NCBI GenBank assembly: GCA_947503305.1
Contig: CANNDF010000006.1
Span: 275,025-339,024 of the forward strand
Direction: 5' to 3'
Source of the DNA: an uncultured Dokdonia sp.
GTDB taxonomy: Bacteria; Bacteroidota; Bacteroidia; Flavobacteriales; Flavobacteriaceae
Length of the DNA stretch: 64,000 nt
The notes below the pieces were generated by a model. It had not been told where the DNA came from. It worked only from the letters and a program-made list of their open reading frames with translations, and did not search any database. Shown here piece by piece: positions 9,277 through 16,870 of the stretch. Within the stretch, counting starts at the first letter, position 1. Every line of letters begins with the position of its first letter. A program made the translations under genes and the position numbers.

Positions 9277-11026
9277 CATTTTTTACTAAGGATATTCCAT
9301 CTTCTATAAGATGTGAAATTGAGGGTTTATGATTTTTAAGATCGTTGAGATGGTCTATAATTGCTTTTGCAAAAATAAGATCCTCATCATGAACTAATTC
9401 ATAAATCTCAAGTAAAAGTAACCAGTCTTGGGTATGATGTATACGTATTTTATCAAAGATAAGCTGTAGTGTGTCTATAGGGAATGGCTTTCCTTTTGTA
9501 CGAATATCTCGTACTTGTTGAAAAAGATCCATGAGTTCTTTTTCCACCTCAGAAATAGATAACTTGGTTGCAATAGATGATAGTTTATGCTTTTCAAGCT
9601 TAAAGGAAAGAAAATCTGCAGACCCCGCAAATGCAGAAACTATTTCTTTTCCTACGGCCATATCAAAATCTCCCATTTCTGGAGAAAAAAGGATTTGATC
9701 TTTATATTGTACTGTACACTCTCTAAACTGGATAAGCATGAGTTTTCCATTGAGATTACGCATCCCAGTGACATTAAGTCCTTGTACGGTAATACCGCTT
9801 TCAAACTCAAAGCCTATAGACTTCCCATCATAAAAATTATAGGCCTGTAAATCACGAGGGCCCATATTTTCTATAGAAAGATTGATTCCTTTTAATTTTC
9901 CCAGGGGAGATCTAAAACCATTAGAATGTCTATGTATACCATGACCTATCAATTCTTTTTCGCGATAAGCGAGCGCCGTATCACCTTCTGTCTCAAAATA
10001 AATAACCTCATTATCTTCATTTTGAATCATTCGTGTAAAGACACCACTTATCTGGAGTCCTGTACTTAGTTCTATAGTCCCTATTTGCTTAGAATCGATA
10101 AGCTTTTTGAGTCCACGCCATCCTCCTTTACGAATAGCCATTGTATTTGCAAACTCTTCCAGTACTTCCATGAGATAAGCAAAATCTGGAGTTACATAGA
10201 GTTGAGGTTGTGGTTTTGTAATATCAAATTCTTGATAAATGGCATCTATGCTATATGGAATTTTTTGCACCTCGTCTGTCATACACCAAGTGCTCTCTCC
10301 TATGGAAGATAAAAGGCCAGCACCATAAATTTTTGGGTTTTCTACAGTACCTATGAGTCCATATTCTACAGTCCACCAGTGTAGGTTACGGATCAATGCA
10401 ATTTCAGAAGGAGTTACTTTTTTGTTTTGGAGTTCTTCTATATGCTCTTGAGCATGTTTGATTTTTTCTTCAGAGACACCTTCGGCTTCTTTTAAAATAG
10501 AAAGTGTTCTGACTGCCTCATACATTTCCATATCATGAGCACTGGAAATAGCTTTGGCACCTATTTCTCCAAAACGCCTTAAGTATTCTGCATAATCTGG
10601 ACTTGCGATAATAGGCGCATGTCCGGCTCCTTCATGAATAATATCTGGAGCAGGAGTATATTCTATATGTTCTAGTTGACGTATATCGCTTGCAATGACA
10701 AGCACTTTATACGCCTGAAATTCCATAAAAGCATTAGGAGGAATAAAGCCATCTACAGCAACTGCCGCCCATCCAATCTCTTTTAAGATACGATTCATAC
10801 CATACATAGAGGGAATGGTGTCTATTGAGATTCCTGTTTGATATAATCCATCCAGATAACTCTCATGAGCAACTTTGGATAAGTAATCTACATTTTTACG
10901 CATTACATATCGCCATACTGCCTGATTGATAGGCGTGTAATTATCGTAATTCTGAGGTTTTATATATTGCCTCAAATGAGGAGGAAGACGATCCAGTAAT
11001 GGATTGGATTCAAATGTAGTACTCAT
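9263..11026 (-). CDS. Aromatic amino acid hydroxylase (phenylalanine 4-monooxygenase-like) with long C-terminal extension
   Basis: 587 residues from the ATG at 11024-11026 (an in-frame TTG three codons earlier is less likely). The pterin-dependent hydroxylase domain occupies about 1-315. Iron ligands are H131 and H136 (PDIIHEGAGHAP) and E244 (YGAGLLSSIGESTW). This would convert phenylalanine to tyrosine using tetrahydrobiopterin and oxygen. Bacterial single-domain enzymes are about 260-300 residues; here about 270 further residues follow (about 316-587). This extension does not look like an ACT domain: it has a beta-rich part (GFEFESGITVQGLNVTGMRN) and a helical end. The gene is divergent from the TetR gene and near the phenylacetate operon, which suggests a joint phenylalanine/aromatic catabolism region. 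Hydroxylase call secure; exact substrate inferred. Confidence 0.88.
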   Translation of the reverse strand: MSTTFESNPLLDRLPPHLRQYIKPQNYDNYTPINQAVWRYVMRKNVDYLSKVAHESYLDGLYQTGISIDTIPSMYGMNRILKEIGWAAVAVDGFIPPNAFMEFQAYKVLVIASDIRQLEHIEYTPAPDIIHEGAGHAPIIASPDYAEYLRRFGEIGAKAISSAHDMEMYEAVRTLSILKEAEGVSEEKIKHAQEHIEELQNKKVTPSEIALIRNLHWWTVEYGLIGTVENPKIYGAGLLSSIGESTWCMTDEVQKIPYSIDAIYQEFDITKPQPQLYVTPDFAYLMEVLEEFANTMAIRKGGWRGLKKLIDSKQIGTIELSTGLQISGVFTRMIQNEDNEVIYFETEGDTALAYREKELIGHGIHRHSNGFRSPLGKLKGINLSIENMGPRDLQAYNFYDGKSIGFEFESGITVQGLNVTGMRNLNGKLMLIQFRECTVQYKDQILFSPEMGDFDMAVGKEIVSAFAGSADFLSFKLEKHKLSSIATKLSISEVEKELMDLFQQVRDIRTKGKPFPIDTLQLIFDKIRIHHTQDWLLLLEIYELVHDEDLIFAKAIIDHLNDLKNHKPSISHLIEDGISLVKNVSPK

Positions 11027-11132
11027 AGAGTGCAAATTAAATACTTTATATAATTTATACCTCGCGTATTATAATTTTGTTATGATGATACTTATAAAAG
11101 CATACTTTTTCAAATTAGTATCTTAGAGGCAT

Positions 11133-11708
11133 ATGAAGATATCCTCTGTAAATCGAAAAACTGAAATCCTTGAGACTGCTGCAATACTCTTTAAAAAACG
11201 AGGATATAGTGCTGTGACGATGCGCGACCTTGCGACAGCACTGGGTATTAAAGCTGCAAGCCTCTACAACCATATAGATTCTAAACAACAAATCCTCTCT
11301 GAAATTGTACTTTATTTAGCAAGAGAATTTACATCGGGAATAAAAGAAATCATTAGCAAAGATCAATCTAATATTGAAAAACTTCAATCGATCATAAAAC
11401 AGCATGTAATATTAACATCTAGTTATATGTATGAAATGGCAGCCCTCAATAATGACTGGATGCATTTAGAAGAAGGCTTGACTGAATACTTAGAATTACG
11501 ATCTGAATATGAAAATCAATTTAGTCTCATATTACAAAATGGAAGGGAAAGTGGAGAACTTACCTATATAAATGAGGAAGTCGTATTGTTTTCTATCCTC
11601 AGTACATTACGAAATTTGTATTTATGGATTCCTAAAAAATCAGAATTAAAACAAGAAGATCTTGTGATTGCATTAAGTGAGACACTACTCAAAGGAATCG
11701 TAAAATAG
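11133..11708 (+). CDS. TetR/AcrR-family regulator, probable repressor of the phenylacetate operon
   Basis: 191 residues. An N-terminal TetR helix-turn-helix (about 8-54) shows RKTEILETAAILFKKRGY, TMRDLATALGIKAASLYNHI and SKQQIL. The C-terminal helical ligand domain is variable. The gene lies 70 bases upstream of paaE on the same strand, and the gap contains a perfect 20-base palindrome overlapping the -7 box. A PaaR-type role, releasing DNA when phenylacetyl-CoA accumulates, is the natural inference from the TetR-family PaaR of other bacteria. The effector is not shown by the sequence. Confidence 0.82.
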   Translation: MKISSVNRKTEILETAAILFKKRGYSAVTMRDLATALGIKAASLYNHIDSKQQILSEIVLYLAREFTSGIKEIISKDQSNIEKLQSIIKQHVILTSSYMYEMAALNNDWMHLEEGLTEYLELRSEYENQFSLILQNGRESGELTYINEEVVLFSILSTLRNLYLWIPKKSELKQEDLVIALSETLLKGIVK

Positions 11709-11727
11709 AAAGGTAGAATCTACACTT

Positions 11728-11758
11728 TTGGATATTAAACTAACAATTGTTAGTTTTG
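11728..11758 (+). promoter_or_regulatory. paa operon promoter with overlapping palindromic operator
   Basis: A TTG at 11728-11730 (inside CTTTTG), a 20-base spacer and TAGTTTTG at 11751-11758 match the Bacteroidota promoter (TTTG, N19-20, TAnnTTTG). A perfect 20-base palindrome, AAACTAACAATTGTTAGTTT (11737-11756), fills the spacer and covers most of the -7 box. A bound repressor would block the polymerase directly. The paaE ATG is 20 bases downstream. The TetR protein encoded next door is the obvious candidate ligand. Confidence 0.75.
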
Positions 11759-11778
11759 ATAGGTTTTAATAAATAAGT

Positions 11779-12852
11779 ATGGCACAATTTCATACAGTAA
11801 AAATTAAGGATATTTATAAGGAAACGTCAGATTGTTCTGTGATAACCTTTGATATTCCTATTATATTACAGGATACATTTGATTATACACAAGGACAACA
11901 CCTTACACTTAAGGCAACTATAGATGGAGAAGATGTACGTAGGTCATACAGCTTGTGTTCCAGTCCAGTAGATAAAGAATGGAAAGTTGCTGTAAAGCAA
12001 ATACCAGAAGGAATATTTTCTACGTATGTAAATACTCAATTACGTACAGGAGATATGATAGATATTATGGAACCTAGCGGAAAATTTGGAGTTCCTACAT
12101 CAAAAGGCGTCCCCAAAAACTATGTGGTTTTTGCAGCTGGAAGTGGTATTACTCCTATTCTTTCTATGATAAAGACACACTTAGCTATTGAACCAGATGC
12201 AACCTTCAAGCTCTTCTATTTAAATAGAACCGTAAAATCTATTATCTTTAAGGAAGCGATAGAACAGTTACGTAATCAGTACTTTGGGAGATTAGAAATT
12301 TTCTATTTTTTAACAAAAGAGCAACGAGATATCGAGTTATTTAATGGAAGGTTTACGTCTAAGAAATTGCAAACACTAACAAAGGCTTTTATAGATGTAG
12401 AAGATACAGATGAGGTTTTTATTTGCGGTCCGGAGGAGATGATATTTTTAATTCGGGATGAGTTAGTCAAAGCAGGATTAGATAAAGAAAAAGTCCATTA
12501 TGAATTATTTGTAACGGGACTTTCTGAAGAAGATAAACAGCGTGCAGCTCGTCTTGCCGAACAAAAAGTTGAAGGTGTTGAAATCACAATAGTAGATGGA
12601 GGTAAAGAATTTCACTTTACAATGACAGATGAGTGTGATACGATACTGGATGCTGCATTAAATGCAGGCGCAGACTTGCCTTTTGCTTGTAAAGGAGGGG
12701 TTTGTAGTACATGTAAATGTCAAGTAGAAGCAGGAAGTGTAGAAATGAAAATAAACTATGCTTTAGAAGAAAAAGAAGTGGCTCAAAACTTTGTATTAAG
12801 TTGTCAAGCTGTTCCTACTTCGGATAAAGTTAAAGTAAATTTTGATGTATAA
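11779..12852 (+). CDS. paaE: 1,2-phenylacetyl-CoA epoxidase, reductase subunit PaaE
   Basis: 357 residues. It is the electron-transfer subunit feeding the PaaABC epoxidase from NADPH. Domains in order: FAD-binding beta barrel (RRSYSLCSSP at about 55-64), NAD(P)-binding domain (FAAGSGITPILSMI, FICGPEEMI), and C-terminal plant-type 2Fe-2S ferredoxin domain with the cluster cysteines in CKGGVCSTCKC plus a later C in LSCQA. First gene of the operon, directly after the regulated promoter. paaE first and paaABCD following is the usual Bacteroidota order. A GCTTTCGCGAAAGC palindrome abuts its stop codon. Confidence 0.96.
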   Translation: MAQFHTVKIKDIYKETSDCSVITFDIPIILQDTFDYTQGQHLTLKATIDGEDVRRSYSLCSSPVDKEWKVAVKQIPEGIFSTYVNTQLRTGDMIDIMEPSGKFGVPTSKGVPKNYVVFAAGSGITPILSMIKTHLAIEPDATFKLFYLNRTVKSIIFKEAIEQLRNQYFGRLEIFYFLTKEQRDIELFNGRFTSKKLQTLTKAFIDVEDTDEVFICGPEEMIFLIRDELVKAGLDKEKVHYELFVTGLSEEDKQRAARLAEQKVEGVEITIVDGGKEFHFTMTDECDTILDAALNAGADLPFACKGGVCSTCKCQVEAGSVEMKINYALEEKEVAQNFVLSCQAVPTSDKVKVNFDV

Positions 12853-12866
12853 GCTTTCGCGAAAGC
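12853..12866. repeat. Dispersed palindrome copy between paaE and paaA
   Basis: Perfect core GCTTTCGCGAAAGC beginning on the base after the paaE stop codon. It occupies most of the 36-base paaE-paaA gap. Confidence 0.85.
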
Positions 12867-12888
12867 GGAATACAAAAAATAGAATGTT

Positions 12889-13848
12889 ATGAGTGAAAAT
12901 GAAGTAAAAAACTTGGAAGACATTTTTGAAGCGCGTATTGCACGTGATGAAAAAATAGAGCCTAAAGACTGGATGCCAGAAAAGTATCGCAAGACACATA
13001 TACGACAGATCAGTCAGCATGCACATTCTGAAATTGTAGGAATGTTACCTGAAGGAAACTGGATCTCCAGAGCACCTTCATTACGCCGTAAAGTGGCATT
13101 GCTCGCAAAAGTGCAAGATGAAGCAGGTCATGGATTGTATCTATACTCGGCTTGCGAAACACTAGGCATTTCTCGAGATGAACTATATGAGCAACTGCAT
13201 ACAGGAAAAGCAAAATATTCATCTATTTTTAATTATCCTACAGTCACTTGGGCAGATATGGGAGCTATAGGATGGTTAGTAGACGGAGCGGCTATTATCA
13301 ATCAAGTACCTTTATGTAATACATCGTATGGGCCGTATGCACGAGCAATGGTTCGGGTGTGTAAAGAAGAGAGTTTTCATCAACGTCAAGGATTTGAAAT
13401 TATGCTTAAACTGGCAAATGGAACTCCTGAACAAAAAGAGATGGCTCAAGATGCATTGAATAGATGGTGGTGGCCGTCACTTATGATGTTAGGTCCTACA
13501 GATGCTGAGTCTGTCCATACGGCGCAATCTATGAAATGGAAACTCAAACGTAAAACTAATGATGAATTACGTCAACAATTTATAGATCAAACAGTACCAC
13601 AAGCAGATTTATTAGGACTTACTGTCCCAGATCCAGATTTAAAATGGAATGAGAAAACAGGTCATTATGATTTTGGAGAAATAGACTGGGATGAGTTCTG
13701 GCAAGTAGTAAAAGGATATGGTCCTTCTAATAAAAAGCGTATGAAAGATAGAGTAGGCGCATGGGAAGAAGGAGCATGGGTGCGTGATGCCGCGATGGCG
13801 TATGCAGATAAAAAAGAGAAAAGAAAAGATCTTAAACACGTAGGATAA
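12889..13848 (+). CDS. paaA: 1,2-phenylacetyl-CoA epoxidase, catalytic subunit PaaA
   Basis: 319 residues. It is the di-iron oxygenase subunit that epoxidises the ring of phenylacetyl-CoA. Iron-binding motifs of the ferritin-like fold are visible: [17 protein letters not shown] (ExxH) and [11 protein letters not shown] (ExxH). [21 protein letters not shown] and [20 protein letters not shown] are characteristic of PaaA. The stop codon overlaps the paaB start (TAATG), so the two are coupled. Acts in a complex with PaaB and PaaC, reduced by PaaE. Confidence 0.98.
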   Translation: MSENEVKNLEDIFEARIARDEKIEPKDWMPEKYRKTHIRQISQHAHSEIVGMLPEGNWISRAPSLRRKVALLAKVQDEAGHGLYLYSACETLGISRDELYEQLHTGKAKYSSIFNYPTVTWADMGAIGWLVDGAAIINQVPLCNTSYGPYARAMVRVCKEESFHQRQGFEIMLKLANGTPEQKEMAQDALNRWWWPSLMMLGPTDAESVHTAQSMKWKLKRKTNDELRQQFIDQTVPQADLLGLTVPDPDLKWNEKTGHYDFGEIDWDEFWQVVKGYGPSNKKRMKDRVGAWEEGAWVRDAAMAYADKKEKRKDLKHVG

Positions 13849-14135
13849 TGTCAAAAAATAATTGGCCCCTTTGGGAAGTCTTCGTAAGAAGTAAAAACGG
13901 ATTAGAACACAGGCATTTTGGGAGCCTTCATGCTGCTGATGCAGAAATGGCATTAGAAAATGCACGTGATGTATACACACGTCGTAGTGAAGGAGTAAGT
14001 ATTTGGGTAGTAGAAAGTAGTAACATTACGGCAAGTAATCCAGAGAATAATGGAGAGCTATTTGAACCTGCTGCAGATAAAGTATATCGTCATCCTACAT
14101 TTTATGATTTACCTGATGAGGTGAAACACATGTAG
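13848..14135 (+). CDS. paaB: 1,2-phenylacetyl-CoA epoxidase, subunit PaaB
   Basis: 95 residues, the usual length. The family signature PLWEVFVRSKNGLEHRHFGS is at the N-terminus, followed by AADAEMALENARDVYTRR and SIWVVESSNITAS. PaaB bridges PaaAC dimers in the epoxidase. The start overlaps the paaA stop by one base. The gap to paaC carries the first of the AT-rich inverted-repeat elements. Confidence 0.97.
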   Translation: MSKNNWPLWEVFVRSKNGLEHRHFGSLHAADAEMALENARDVYTRRSEGVSIWVVESSNITASNPENNGELFEPAADKVYRHPTFYDLPDEVKHM

Positions 14136-14138
14136 CGA

Positions 14139-14218
14139 TTAACGATTGCTGATTTTAGATTGAAGATTTGAGAATAAAAAGTTCAAAAATCAAAAATCGT
14201 TAATCTACAATCTCCAAT
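14139..14218. repeat. paa-operon AT-rich inverted-repeat element, copy 1 (paaB-paaC gap)
   Basis: The left arm AACGATTGCTGATTTTAGAT and the right arm (AAAAATCGTTAATCTACAAT, then CTCCAAT) are imperfect reverse complements around a central GAATAAAAAGTTC. The element fills nearly all of the 96-base gap. Confidence 0.75.
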
Positions 14219-14231
14219 ATTTAAGTTTATT

Positions 14232-14990
14232 ATGAAAAATCAACACCTCTATAATTACATCCTCGGTATCGCAGATAATAGTCTTATTCTTGGACAACGG
14301 CTGGGAGAATTATGTGGTCATGGACCTAGCCTAGAAACCGATATTGCTGGAACTAATATCTCTTTAGATCTATTTGGTCAAGTGCGTAGTTACTTTCAAT
14401 ATGCAGCTCAGCTAAGTGACGACAATTCGGCGACAGAAGATACTATTGCATTTTTGCGATTAGAACGCCAATATAAAAATGTACTCTTAGTCGAGCAACC
14501 TAATACTGATTTTGGATATGTGATCGTGCGTCAGTTTCTTTTTGACGCATACCACTTATTGTTTCTAAGAGAATTAGAAAATAGCAAAGATGAGACTCTC
14601 GCAGCCATTGCAAAAAAATCTGTAAAAGAGGTAAGTTATCACTGGCGTTTTTCTTCTGACTGGATCAGAAGATTAGGCGATGGAACGCAAGAAAGTCATG
14701 AGCGTGTACAGGAAGCAATTACAGATTTATGGATGTATACTGATGAGTTGTTTCATCAAACAGAAGCAGATCAGGCTATGATTGCAGAAGGTATTGGAGT
14801 AAATACTTCTAAACTAAAAGATATCTATTATAAGATGGTTTCAGAAGTGTTAGAAGAAGCTACTTTAGAAGTTCCTGAAAATAAGTATTTCCATAAAGGA
14901 GGAAAACAAGGAATTCATTCAGAACATATGGGATACATCCTGTCAGATATGCAATATATGCAACGTACCTATCCTAATATGGAATGGTAG
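14232..14990 (+). CDS. paaC: 1,2-phenylacetyl-CoA epoxidase, structural subunit PaaC
   Basis: 252 residues. A ferritin-like helical protein that pairs with PaaA in the epoxidase but lacks the iron centre. Recognisable segments are YILGIADNSLILGQRLGELCGHGP, FLRLERQYKNVLLVEQPN, KEVSYHWRFSSDW and HSEHMGYILSDMQYMQR. Between two copies of the AT-rich repeat element. Start chosen at the ATG after the repeat; there is no alternative upstream in frame. Confidence 0.97.
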   Translation: MKNQHLYNYILGIADNSLILGQRLGELCGHGPSLETDIAGTNISLDLFGQVRSYFQYAAQLSDDNSATEDTIAFLRLERQYKNVLLVEQPNTDFGYVIVRQFLFDAYHLLFLRELENSKDETLAAIAKKSVKEVSYHWRFSSDWIRRLGDGTQESHERVQEAITDLWMYTDELFHQTEADQAMIAEGIGVNTSKLKDIYYKMVSEVLEEATLEVPENKYFHKGGKQGIHSEHMGYILSDMQYMQRTYPNMEW

Positions 14991-14994
14991 AATG

Positions 14995-15075
14995 ATGAAC
15001 GATTGCTGATTTTAGATTGAAGATTTGAGAACGAAAGTTCAAAAAATCAAAAATCAAAAATCGCTAATCTCCAAT
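14995..15075. repeat. paa-operon AT-rich inverted-repeat element, copy 2 (paaC-paaD gap)
   Basis: Same organisation as copy 1: left arm with AACGATTGCTGATTTTAGAT, central hairpin GAACGAAAGTTC (15029-15040), right arm with repeated AAAATC units ending CTAATCTCCAAT. It occupies almost the whole intergenic gap. Confidence 0.78.
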
Positions 15076-15079
15076 CAAA

Positions 15080-15580
15080 ATGACTTTAGAAACCCAACAT
15101 ATAGAACCACATCTTATCTCCATTCTGGAATCTGTTTCAGATCCAGAGATCCCCGTGCTTTCTATTATGGATATGGGCGTAGTACGAGAAGCTATTGAAG
15201 TAGATGGAGTGATTCAAGTAAAAATAACACCTACCTATTCGGGATGTCCAGCAATGGATGTAATTGGGGATGATATTGTGTCCGCTTTCGCGAAAGCGAA
15301 TAAAAAAGCAAAAATCACTTTAGTATTAAGTCCTGCCTGGACAACAGATTGGATCACAGATAGAGGAAGGAAAGCATTAGAAGAGTATGGAATCGCAGCG
15401 CCTCTTTCTCCAGAAGCCGATAAAGAAGCATTATTAGGGAATAAGAAAATAGTAAAATGTACCAATTGTGGATCGACAGAAACACACTTGGTGAGTCAGT
15501 TTGGATCTACAGCTTGTAAAGCATTGTTTAAATGCGATACGTGTCAAGAACCATTTGATTATTTTAAATGCTTGAAATAA
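15080..15580 (+). CDS. paaD: Phenylacetate degradation protein PaaD (MIP18/SufT-like)
   Basis: 166 residues. The N-terminal DUF59/MIP18 domain has SVSDPEIPVLSIMDMGVVRE and the cysteine motif YSGCPAMD; the C-terminal zinc-ribbon-like part has CTNCGS...CKALFKCDTCQEPF. PaaD is thought to help mature the iron centres of the epoxidase. The DNA palindrome GCTTTCGCGAAAGC lies inside the gene and is read as AFAKA in SAFAKANKKA, in a surface helix of the DUF59 domain, so the family fold is kept. Flanked by AT-rich repeat copies 2 and 3. Confidence 0.95.
   Translation: MTLETQHIEPHLISILESVSDPEIPVLSIMDMGVVREAIEVDGVIQVKITPTYSGCPAMDVIGDDIVSAFAKANKKAKITLVLSPAWTTDWITDRGRKALEEYGIAAPLSPEADKEALLGNKKIVKCTNCGSTETHLVSQFGSTACKALFKCDTCQEPFDYFKCLK
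15284..15297. repeat. Dispersed palindrome copy inside paaD
   Basis: Perfect core GCTTTCGCGAAAGC, 16 bases palindromic with the flanking C/G. Read in frame as AFAKA. Confidence 0.85.
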
Positions 15581-15584
15581 AATG

Positions 15585-15667
15585 ATTAACGATTGTAGAT
15601 TTCTGATTGTAGATTATTGAACTAAGAAAGTTCATAAATCAAAAATCGTTAATCTACAATCTCCAAT
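15585..15667. repeat. paa-operon AT-rich inverted-repeat element, copy 3 (paaD-paaG gap)
   Basis: The left arm (AACGATTGTAGATTTCTGAT, then TGTAGATT) and the right arm (AAAAATCGTTAATCTACAAT, then CTCCAAT) flank a perfect central hairpin GAACTAAGAAAGTTC (15619-15633). This is the clearest copy. Confidence 0.8.
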
Positions 15668-15675
15668 ATAGAAAA

Positions 15676-16458
15676 ATGAGTCAATCAATAGCAAAAAACA
15701 TAAATAATGGAGTTGCGACTCTGACATTAAATCGCCCAGAAGTTTTTAATAGCTTTAATCGTGAAATGGCATTGGCATTTCAAAATGAATTGGATGCTTG
15801 TGAAAACGACGCGTCTGTAAGAGCGATTGTGATCACAGGAAGCGGAAAAGCATTTTGTGCGGGTCAGGATTTAAAAGAAGTAACAACACCAGATTTAAAT
15901 CCAGGATTTAAAAAGATACTTGAAGAGCACTATAATCCTATAATTACAAGGATTCGTGCTATCAAAAAACCAATAATTGCAGCCGTAAATGGCGTTGCAG
16001 CAGGAGCAGGAGCAAACATAGCATTGGCCTGTGATATTGTGATTGCACATGAGAAAGTAAGTTTTATTCAAGCTTTTAGTAAAATAGGACTTGTGCCAGA
16101 TAGTGCAGGAACGTTCTTCTTGCCAAGACTTATAGGGTTTGGAAAAGCAAGTGCATTAATGATGTTAGGAGATAAAGTAGCTGCTACAGATGCAGCAGAA
16201 ATGGGGATGATATATAAAGTCACACCCTTAGAAGATTTTCAAACAGAAATAGAGAAAGTTGCAGTTACACTTGCGCAAATGCCTACAAAAGCATTGGGAA
16301 TGACCAAGCAATTACTTAACAAATCTATGAGTAATACACTTGAAGATCAACTTGCATTAGAATCTAAATTACAAATAGAAGCAGCAAGCAGTGAAGATTA
16401 TGCAGAAGGAGTAGCCGCTTTTGTAGAAAAAAGAAAACCAAATTTTAAAGGGAAATAG
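15676..16458 (+). CDS. paaG: Enoyl-CoA hydratase/isomerase PaaG (ring-epoxide isomerase)
   Basis: 260 residues, crotonase fold. Expected role: isomerise the phenylacetyl-CoA epoxide to an oxepin. Visible motifs are FNSFNREMA, CAGQDLKEV (oxyanion hole), NGVAAGAGANIALACDIVIA and GLVPDSAGTFFLPRLIG; the Asp in VPDSAG is the PaaG-type catalytic position. Distinguished from PaaF, at 24866, by operon position and by this VPDSAG motif. The assignment of G versus F is strong but based on motif memory. Confidence 0.92.
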   Translation: MSQSIAKNINNGVATLTLNRPEVFNSFNREMALAFQNELDACENDASVRAIVITGSGKAFCAGQDLKEVTTPDLNPGFKKILEEHYNPIITRIRAIKKPIIAAVNGVAAGAGANIALACDIVIAHEKVSFIQAFSKIGLVPDSAGTFFLPRLIGFGKASALMMLGDKVAATDAAEMGMIYKVTPLEDFQTEIEKVAVTLAQMPTKALGMTKQLLNKSMSNTLEDQLALESKLQIEAASSEDYAEGVAAFVEKRKPNFKGK

Positions 16459-16461
16459 AGA

Positions 16462-16500
16462 ATAACGATTGGAGATTAACGAATTTTGATTTTAGAATTT
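16462..16500. repeat. paa-operon repeat element, copy 4, left half
   Basis: AACGATTGGAGATTAACGAA followed by TTTTGATTTTAGAATTT resembles the left arms of the other copies but stops at the start of the four-helix-bundle gene. The matching right half is found beyond that gene (16877-16922). Confidence 0.6.
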
Positions 16501-16505
16501 AAAGC

Positions 16506-16859
16506 ATGAAGCCAAATCAACTTGAGGAAAGATTGATAAAATTTTCAGTAGATGTAATTTTACTATGTAAAACAATAGATAAATCTTTTGCTTCAGAACA
16601 TCTAACAAAACAATTAATTCGTTCATCAACATCTGTCGCATTAAATTATGGAGAAGCTCGTAGTGGAGAAAGCACAAAAGACTTTCTACATAAAATGAAA
16701 ATTTCTTTAAAAGAATTACGTGAATCGTATGTGAATATGAAAATTCAAAAAGGAGCGGGATTAATTCTTAATACTCAAGATCTAGAAAGATTGCTTGATA
16801 AAAATAACCAACTCATTTCTATTTTTGTTACTAGTATAAAGACAGCATCATCAAAATAA
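16506..16859 (+). CDS. Four-helix-bundle protein (23S rRNA intervening-sequence / TIGR02436-like family)
   Basis: 117 residues, all helical. Family signatures are KFSVDVILLCKTI, HLTKQLIRSSTSVALNYGEA and FLHKMKISLKELRES. The family (sometimes misnamed S23) is encoded by intervening sequences in 23S rRNA of some bacteria and by many stand-alone loci, and is related to the Avd accessory protein of diversity-generating retroelements. Function unknown. It has no known role in phenylacetate breakdown, yet it interrupts the operon between paaG and paaH. The two halves of an AT-rich repeat element flank it, which suggests that it arrived as cargo of such an element. Confidence 0.85.
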   Translation: MKPNQLEERLIKFSVDVILLCKTIDKSFASEHLTKQLIRSSTSVALNYGEARSGESTKDFLHKMKISLKELRESYVNMKIQKGAGLILNTQDLERLLDKNNQLISIFVTSIKTASSK

Positions 16860-16870
16860 TTAATTCTATA

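Noticed and set aside
16506..16859. Diversity-generating retroelement, because the four-helix-bundle protein resembles Avd
   Set aside because: No reverse transcriptase, template repeat or variable repeat is found nearby.
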